A stretch of 64,000 nucleotides of DNA, taken from contig NZ_BCWX01000001.1 of the NCBI RefSeq assembly GCF_001894805.1, positions 868,001-932,000 on the forward strand, in the 5' to 3' direction. Below the pieces are notes generated by a model, which had not been told where the DNA came from, searched no databases, and was given only the letters and a program-made list of their open reading frames with translations. The position numbers and the translations under genes are program-made. Within the stretch, counting starts at the first letter, position 1; each line of letters starts with the position of its first letter. This stretch comes from Rhodococcus globerulus NBRC 14531 (lineage in GTDB: Bacteria > Actinomycetota > Actinomycetes > Mycobacteriales > Mycobacteriaceae). Below are positions 59,732 through 64,000 of the stretch, piece after piece.

Positions 59732-60817
59732 CTACGGCTCCCCTCGGAGTACATGTCGGTACACCTGGGCTGTTGCGGTTGCCACGCCGGCCCAGTCAGG
59801 TAATACCACGTCGTCGCCGGTACCGGCACTCAATTGAAGTGCGATCGCACGGGCTATGGACGTGGCGCCTGCAGTCGGTGGGATCAGGACTGCTCCGGTA
59901 CCGAGGAATCGCCGAACAATCTCACGATGAGCTGGTATGTCGCTCAGGACGATTCGTGATCCTGCCGCGGCCGACTCGAGGGGGGCGATGCCAAAGGCTT
60001 CATGCTCGGACAACGAGACGGACACGTCCGCCGTCCGGAGCCAGCGATGCATGCCAGGAGTGTCCAGCCGTCCCGTGAACCGCACCCGGTCGCCGAGTCC
60101 GAGGCGGGCGGAACTGGCGGCCAGTGCATTTCGAGCAGAACCGTCGCCGACGACAACAAGCTGGACGGTGTCGGGCAATTCGACCATGGCCTCGAGGATC
60201 CGATCCACCCGCTTGTATGGTTCCAATCGCCCGTGAAACAACAGCGTGGCGGTTTCGTCGGGATACGGCGTGGCGGCGCGTACTGCAGTTGCGTCGACGC
60301 CGTTGGGAATGACAGTTGTGTAGGTTTCGAGGCCCGGGAAATACGAATGCACCAACTCGAGTTCTGCATCGGAGACACAGACAACGGCGGAGCTCGAGGT
60401 GAAGAGCGCTCGGGAGAATTTCCGATAGAGCGAATGCAGCATGCGGGTGGATCGAGTGTGTCCGGTGCCGTGAAAATGTGGGGTGAAGACGACCGGCCGA
60501 CGGAACCCCGTCAATGCGGCCAACGCGGAGCATGCGTGATAGCTGTGGACGTGGACGATGTCAAAAGTATTGTCGAGGTGCATGGTTCGCACCAAAAGTC
60601 GGGGTGAGACTGACATGGCGGTGGTTGTCCAGGCGGGGTAGCGGTGAACAATCGAATCGCGTTTTTGCGGGGTCGCCGGCGTTTCCGCTCGACGGCTACC
60701 GGTGAAAACTTCGACATCGATCCCGGTCGAGCTCAGATGTGTGGCCAACTGCGCGACGTGGTCTTCGACTCCGCCGATGGACGGCGGGAATGCCGGTGTC
60801 ACCAAAGCGACGCGCAT
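59732..60817 (-). CDS. GT4 family glycosyltransferase co-transcribed with GAF-ANTAR 2
   Basis: 361 residues, GT-B: MRVALVTPAFPPSIGGVEDHVAQLATHL, PVVFTPHFHGTGHT, TVIPNGVD, donor-site LLFHGRLEPYKRVDRILEAM, and LSEHEAFGIAPLESAAAGSRIV with the E-x7-E motif. It begins 3 bp after the GAF-ANTAR 2 gene and ends 139 bp before the GT2 gene, a gap holding the shared leader. It may supply another transferase for the same glycan. Confidence 0.9.
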   Translation of the reverse strand: MRVALVTPAFPPSIGGVEDHVAQLATHLSSTGIDVEVFTGSRRAETPATPQKRDSIVHRYPAWTTTAMSVSPRLLVRTMHLDNTFDIVHVHSYHACSALAALTGFRRPVVFTPHFHGTGHTRSTRMLHSLYRKFSRALFTSSSAVVCVSDAELELVHSYFPGLETYTTVIPNGVDATAVRAATPYPDETATLLFHGRLEPYKRVDRILEAMVELPDTVQLVVVGDGSARNALAASSARLGLGDRVRFTGRLDTPGMHRWLRTADVSVSLSEHEAFGIAPLESAAAGSRIVLSDIPAHREIVRRFLGTGAVLIPPTAGATSIARAIALQLSAGTGDDVVLPDWAGVATATAQVYRHVLRGEP

Positions 60818-60820
60818 CGA

Positions 60821-61540
60821 TCACACCTTCAGTCCCAGTTCGACAATCGCCCGCGCGACGGACAGCACGGTCGCGTTGTGGCTGCGTGCGCGTCGGCGGA
60901 TGAGTTGGTATGCCGAGTCGATGGTGGTGTTGTGGTCCTTCGAGATGATCCCCTTGGCCTGTTCGACAACGATTCGGGTTTCGAGTGCATGTTGCAGCTG
61001 CGTGGATTCCCGTTCGCGCTCGTGTAGTTCGAGCGACATGAGTATGAACCCCATCGCGACGGTGGTCAGTGCCTGGGCTGCGCTCACATCGTCGTCGTCC
61101 CAGATGATCATCTCGTGTGAGAAGACGGTCAGTATCCCGATCGAGGTTCGGGCGGGGGACGCGGACCCACTCGAGATTCTCGCTTCCCGGTAAAACGGAA
61201 GCGCCGCCACGGCTTTGACGCCCAGGTGGCTCGCTTGGGCAGCAAAGGCAGGCCAGGCGTATGCGGCGCTCGGCACATCGGTGATCTGCACGCTGTCGAG
61301 TCGGGGTAACCTCCCCGGCCCTATCCGAAACTCTCGTTCGCATCGATCGAATTCGGGTGAACTGACCGACGTGATGTCCGGTTGATCGGGAAGGGCGACG
61401 GTGATGCTTGCTGCTGCGGTTTCGAATATGTCGGCGATGAAGCACACGAGTTCGTGGAGTGTTTGTGTTGCCGAGTTACCTTCGCGCGGCGGCGACGCGA
61501 AATGGGTCAGGGCACAGAGGTATAGGGCATCATCATGCAT
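60821..61540 (-). CDS. GAF-ANTAR regulator 2
   Basis: 239 residues. A GAF-like N-terminal part (about 15-175, with ASITVALPDQPDITSVSS and GVKAVAALPFYREA) is followed by an ANTAR domain (LETRIVVEQAKGIISKDHNTTIDSAYQLIRRRARSHNATVLSVARAIVELGLKV) clearly related to that of GAF-ANTAR 1. ATG 61540 is preferred; the frame is open to 61642. It is the first gene of a two-gene unit with a glycosyltransferase, at the right border of the island. Its leader does not show the shared two-hairpin element. Confidence 0.9.
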   Translation of the reverse strand: MHDDALYLCALTHFASPPREGNSATQTLHELVCFIADIFETAAASITVALPDQPDITSVSSPEFDRCEREFRIGPGRLPRLDSVQITDVPSAAYAWPAFAAQASHLGVKAVAALPFYREARISSGSASPARTSIGILTVFSHEMIIWDDDDVSAAQALTTVAMGFILMSLELHERERESTQLQHALETRIVVEQAKGIISKDHNTTIDSAYQLIRRRARSHNATVLSVARAIVELGLKV

Positions 61541-61918
61541 GGGTATCCCACCGTAGGTCGTTACCGGTACCGTGAATTGTCCCCGCAGAAGTGGTGTCTG
61601 CGCAGACGTGGCAGATGTTCCGTATCTTGTTCCAGTGCACAAGGTTCGGACATATTTGAATTCAGATGCTCTGAAATCCAGTTCCGAAGGACGGAACCTG
61701 AGGTCAGAAACAAACTGAAATCCCGATATGACCCAAGCGTACAGACCCAGGGAATGAATGGGAACCCATATGGCCCGTGGTCGACGGCGAATTTCCTTGC
61801 GACCCTTGCGAAGCGAGTTTCCATACCTTGCGTCCGGTTCTATCGGCCGGGATGGTCGGACGGCAGGCTAAGGTCGGGAACAGATGATGTCCGATTGCTT
61901 TCTCGATGAGGAGTTGCT
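61541..61918. other. 378-bp divergent intergenic region with several palindromes
   Basis: No credible gene is seen between divergent GAF-ANTAR 2 and the oxidoreductase. It holds a perfect 12-bp palindrome GTCTGCGCAGAC (61596-61607), TTCAGA-tgc-TCTGAA (61661-61675) and GTTCCG-aagga-CGGAAC (61681-61697), the last two only 5 bp apart. TAAGGT at 61869-61874 is a candidate -10 for the oxidoreductase. The palindromes may be operators or RNA hairpins. Confidence 0.5.
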
Positions 61919-62884
61919 GTGCGTGCGATGGTTGTTACCGAGTTGTCCGGCCCGCAAGGACTCGACCTCGAGGAGATCCCCGAGCCTGATGCGTCCGGCA
62001 AAGTTCTCATCGACGTCAAGGCCAGTGGAGTCTGTTTTCCGGACTTGTTGATCACCTACGGCAAGTATCAGATCCGGCCGGAGCCCCCGTTTGTCCCCGG
62101 TGCGGAAATCTCGGGTGTCGTGATCACGGCGCCGGAGGAGTCGGGATTCACTGCGGGCGACCGGGTCCTTGCGGCGACCTATCTCGGGGGATATGCGGAA
62201 CGAATAGCAGTCGACCCTTCGCAGGTGTTGCGAATCCCGGACGCTTTGGATTTCGACGAAGCCGCGTCGTTGATCATCAATTACCAGACGATGGAGTTTG
62301 CGCTGGCTCGTCGCGCCAAGATCGTGGCCGGCGAAACCGTAGTTGTTCTCGGCGCGGCCGGCGGTGTGGGCACCGCGACCATTCAGTTGGCCAAGGCGCA
62401 CGGTGCTCGGGTAATCGCCGTTGTTCGACGTGCCGGCGTCGAGGAGTTCCTCCGCGAGTTGGGAGCTGACGAGGTGGTGGCACTGGCGCCGGGGTGGGGT
62501 GAGCGGGTTCGCGAGCTGACCGGCGGCAAGGGGGCGCAGATAGTGGTGGATCCCGTCGGCGGTGACGCCTTCGACGAGGCGGTCCGCGTTCTGGCCCCTG
62601 AAGGCCGCCTTGTCGTGATCGGATTTGCCGGCGGCGGGATTCCCGAGGTGAAGTTGAACCGGGTGCTGTTCCGCAACATCAGCATTGTCGGGGCGGCGTG
62701 GGGTGAGTTCACACGTTCTGATCGCGACGCAGTTGCTGAGGTGCATGCATCGCTGGTGCGCCATGTCGAAAACGGGTTGCGTCCCATCGTCAAGGCTCGA
62801 TACCTTCTGGAGGATGCGGCCTTGGCGCTTACCGATTTGGAAACGGGCAAAGTTCTCGGAAAGGCCATTTTGGTGCAGGAATGA
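61919..62884 (+). CDS. NADPH:quinone oxidoreductase family protein (zinc-free MDR)
   Basis: 321 residues of the medium-chain reductase family: MRAMVVTELSGPQGLDLEEIPEP, PFVPGAEISGVV, the quinone-reductase block GDRVLAATYLGGYAERI, and the NADPH-binding VVVLGAAGGVGTATIQLAKAHGARVIAV with the AAGGVG glycine motif. The structural-zinc cysteines are absent, as expected. It probably reduces quinones or enoyl compounds with NADPH. GTG start at 61919 behind GATGAGGAG. Confidence 0.92.
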   Translation: MRAMVVTELSGPQGLDLEEIPEPDASGKVLIDVKASGVCFPDLLITYGKYQIRPEPPFVPGAEISGVVITAPEESGFTAGDRVLAATYLGGYAERIAVDPSQVLRIPDALDFDEAASLIINYQTMEFALARRAKIVAGETVVVLGAAGGVGTATIQLAKAHGARVIAVVRRAGVEEFLRELGADEVVALAPGWGERVRELTGGKGAQIVVDPVGGDAFDEAVRVLAPEGRLVVIGFAGGGIPEVKLNRVLFRNISIVGAAWGEFTRSDRDAVAEVHASLVRHVENGLRPIVKARYLLEDAALALTDLETGKVLGKAILVQE

Positions 62885-62959
62885 GTTTCCCAGGGTGATG
62901 TTGCTCACCGGAAATCGGGTTGCGCGTTAGTTACGGTTGGGCAATAGTTGCATCCGCAC

Positions 62960-62975
62960 TACTATTCGCCAGGTG
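62960..62975 (+). promoter_or_regulatory. candidate -10 box for leaderless marR gene
   Basis: TACTAT (62960-62965) ends 7 nt before the GTG at 62973, the same spacing seen at menG and the polyprenyl synthase gene, and no ribosome site precedes that GTG. Confidence 0.4.
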
Positions 62976-63443
62976 ATCGCCTCGGATTCTGATGACCTGT
63001 TCGGAGCACTCGACGAGTTGTTCACTCGCCTGATGAGCGCCGGTGATTCGGAGTCGATCGATGCACTGATCGAGTTGGATCTCTCGTTCAGTCAGGTTCG
63101 TGTGCTGTTTGCTCTCGGCCAGTGCGATGCGCCCGTCCCGATCAACGAGGTTGCCGACGAGCTTCGGCTCTCGGTGGCGGCGACGGGTCGCAATATCGAC
63201 CACCTCGTGCAGATGGGGTTGGTCGTGCGGCGTGAGGACGAACGTGACCGGCGCGTCAAACGGGTTTCCCTGTCGGAGGCCGGCGTTAAGGTCACGTCCA
63301 ATCACATCGAATGCAAGCGTGGACAGCTTCGTGATTTTGCGTCGCGCGTGCCCGCGCCGGAACGGCTTCGACTTGTCGAGGCGCTAGAGCCCATTCTCGC
63401 GGGTGACTACCTGCGAGCATCTACCCAGGAGACTTCGCGATGA
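62973..63443 (+). CDS. MarR family transcriptional regulator
   Basis: 156 residues with a winged helix-turn-helix: LSFSQVRVLFALGQCDAPVPINEVADELRLSVAATGRNIDHLVQMGLVVRREDERDRRVKRVSLSEAG, where DERDRR is the wing typical of MarR. The GTG at 62973 is supported by the TANNNT box 7 nt upstream; the frame opens at 62937. It overlaps the following MFS exporter gene by 4 nt, so it probably controls that exporter in response to a small molecule. Confidence 0.92.
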   Translation: MIASDSDDLFGALDELFTRLMSAGDSESIDALIELDLSFSQVRVLFALGQCDAPVPINEVADELRLSVAATGRNIDHLVQMGLVVRREDERDRRVKRVSLSEAGVKVTSNHIECKRGQLRDFASRVPAPERLRLVEALEPILAGDYLRASTQETSR

Positions 63444-64000
63444 CATCGCCGAACGCGCCGGCACCGGCGTCCGACAAGTTAGACGGTGCGGTACTCAAAA
63501 TCGCATCCGTGGTGGTGCTCGGTGCCATCATGTCGATTCTCGACGTGACCGTGGTCAGCGTCGCGCTGACTACATTTGCCGAGGAATTCGATACGTCCTA
63601 CGCCACCGTTGCATGGACGATGACCGCGTACACGCTTGCTCTCGCAACAGTTATCCCGGTGACGGGTTGGGCGGCGGACCGTTTCGGTACCAAACGGCTG
63701 TACATGACCGCGCTCGTGCTGTTCGTGCTGGGTTCGGTTGCCTGTGCGATGGCGTGGGACATCACGTCGTTGATCGGTTTCCGAGTTCTGCAGGGTCTTG
63801 GCGGCGGCATGTTGATGCCGCTCGGTATGACGATCATGACCAAGGCCGCTGGTCCGGAACGGATCGGTCGTGTCATGGCTGTGCTCGGTATTCCGATGCT
63901 GCTCGGCCCCATCGGTGGACCGATCCTCGGTGGTTGGCTGATCGAGGTCGCAAGCTGGCACTGGATCTTCCTGATCAACCTGCCGATCGGTGCCATTGCG
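63440..64000 (+). CDS. MFS transporter of the DHA2 (EmrB) type, 3' end beyond window
   Basis: 187 codons are visible, open to the edge. The first helices read VVLGAIMSILDVTVVSVAL (motif D1 of 14-helix drug exporters), then GWAADRFGTKRLYM (motif A), FRVLQGLGGGMLMPLGMTIMTKA (motif B) and GIPMLLGPIGGPILGGWLIE (motif C of antiporters). It is likely a proton-coupled multidrug or metabolite exporter. ATGA overlap with the marR gene indicates co-expression. Substrate unknown. Confidence 0.92.
   Translation, partial: MTSPNAPAPASDKLDGAVLKIASVVVLGAIMSILDVTVVSVALTTFAEEFDTSYATVAWTMTAYTLALATVIPVTGWAADRFGTKRLYMTALVLFVLGSVACAMAWDITSLIGFRVLQGLGGGMLMPLGMTIMTKAAGPERIGRVMAVLGIPMLLGPIGGPILGGWLIEVASWHWIFLINLPIGAIA

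Overview
The window reads as chromosomal DNA of a mycolic-acid actinobacterium, most likely Rhodococcus; the R. erythropolis/qingshengii group is possible but cannot be proven from sequence alone. GC is high and GTG starts are frequent. The proteins resemble Mycobacterium tuberculosis proteins gene by gene: MenD, MgtA-like mannosyltransferase, MenG, MenJ, GrcC, HtpX, HadAB, MceG, RpoBC and the Rv1355c/Rv1354c pair. Comparisons with M. tuberculosis are from memory, not from a search.

Layout. 1-8.4 kb: a flavin reductase fragment, then the menaquinone block menD, a DUF3592-like membrane protein, an mgtA-like glycosyltransferase, menG, divergent menJ, polyprenyl diphosphate synthase, htpX and convergent yajQ. 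8.6-15.2 kb: tRNA-Tyr, tRNA-Thr, tRNA-Met, rpmG, hadA-hadB (no hadC), tRNA-Trp, secE, nusG, rplK, rplA, an L10-type leader, rplJ and rplL. 15.3-26.9 kb: mceG followed by a complete yrbE/mce lipid importer operon with two Mce-associated genes. 27.3-34.9 kb: rpoB-rpoC. 35-38 kb: small metabolic genes. 38.1-42.9 kb: a module of unknown acyltransferase-like protein, a ThiF/nitroreductase fusion (Rv1355c type) and a GAF-GGDEF-EAL c-di-GMP enzyme.

42.9-61.5 kb is an accessory island. It has a GAF-ANTAR regulator at each end. Between them a rightward operon (A-T NRPS didomain, cytochrome P450, C-A-T-TE NRPS, GH6 cellulase; every junction is a 4-nt overlap) converges on a leftward polysaccharide operon (GT2, GT4, two membrane proteins, flippase, GT4). 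The A-T plus P450 pair suggests beta-hydroxylation of a carrier-bound amino acid, perhaps leucine, before a two-module NRPS makes a short peptide. The other arm has the parts to build and export a glycan. Downstream of the island are a quinone oxidoreductase, a MarR regulator and an MFS exporter cut by the window edge.

Main discovery: three transcription units of this island (the left GAF-ANTAR gene, the NRPS operon and the polysaccharide operon) share the same 5' leader of about 58-63 nt. In each, a hairpin with a conserved CCTGATKCCY loop is followed by a partly competing hairpin whose 3' arm (GGACGAG or GACGAG) directly precedes the Shine-Dalgarno sequence. Orientation and distance to the start codon are conserved, and arm bases change in pairing-preserving ways. 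This looks like an undescribed cis-regulatory RNA that ties peptide and glycan production to the GAF-ANTAR sensor.
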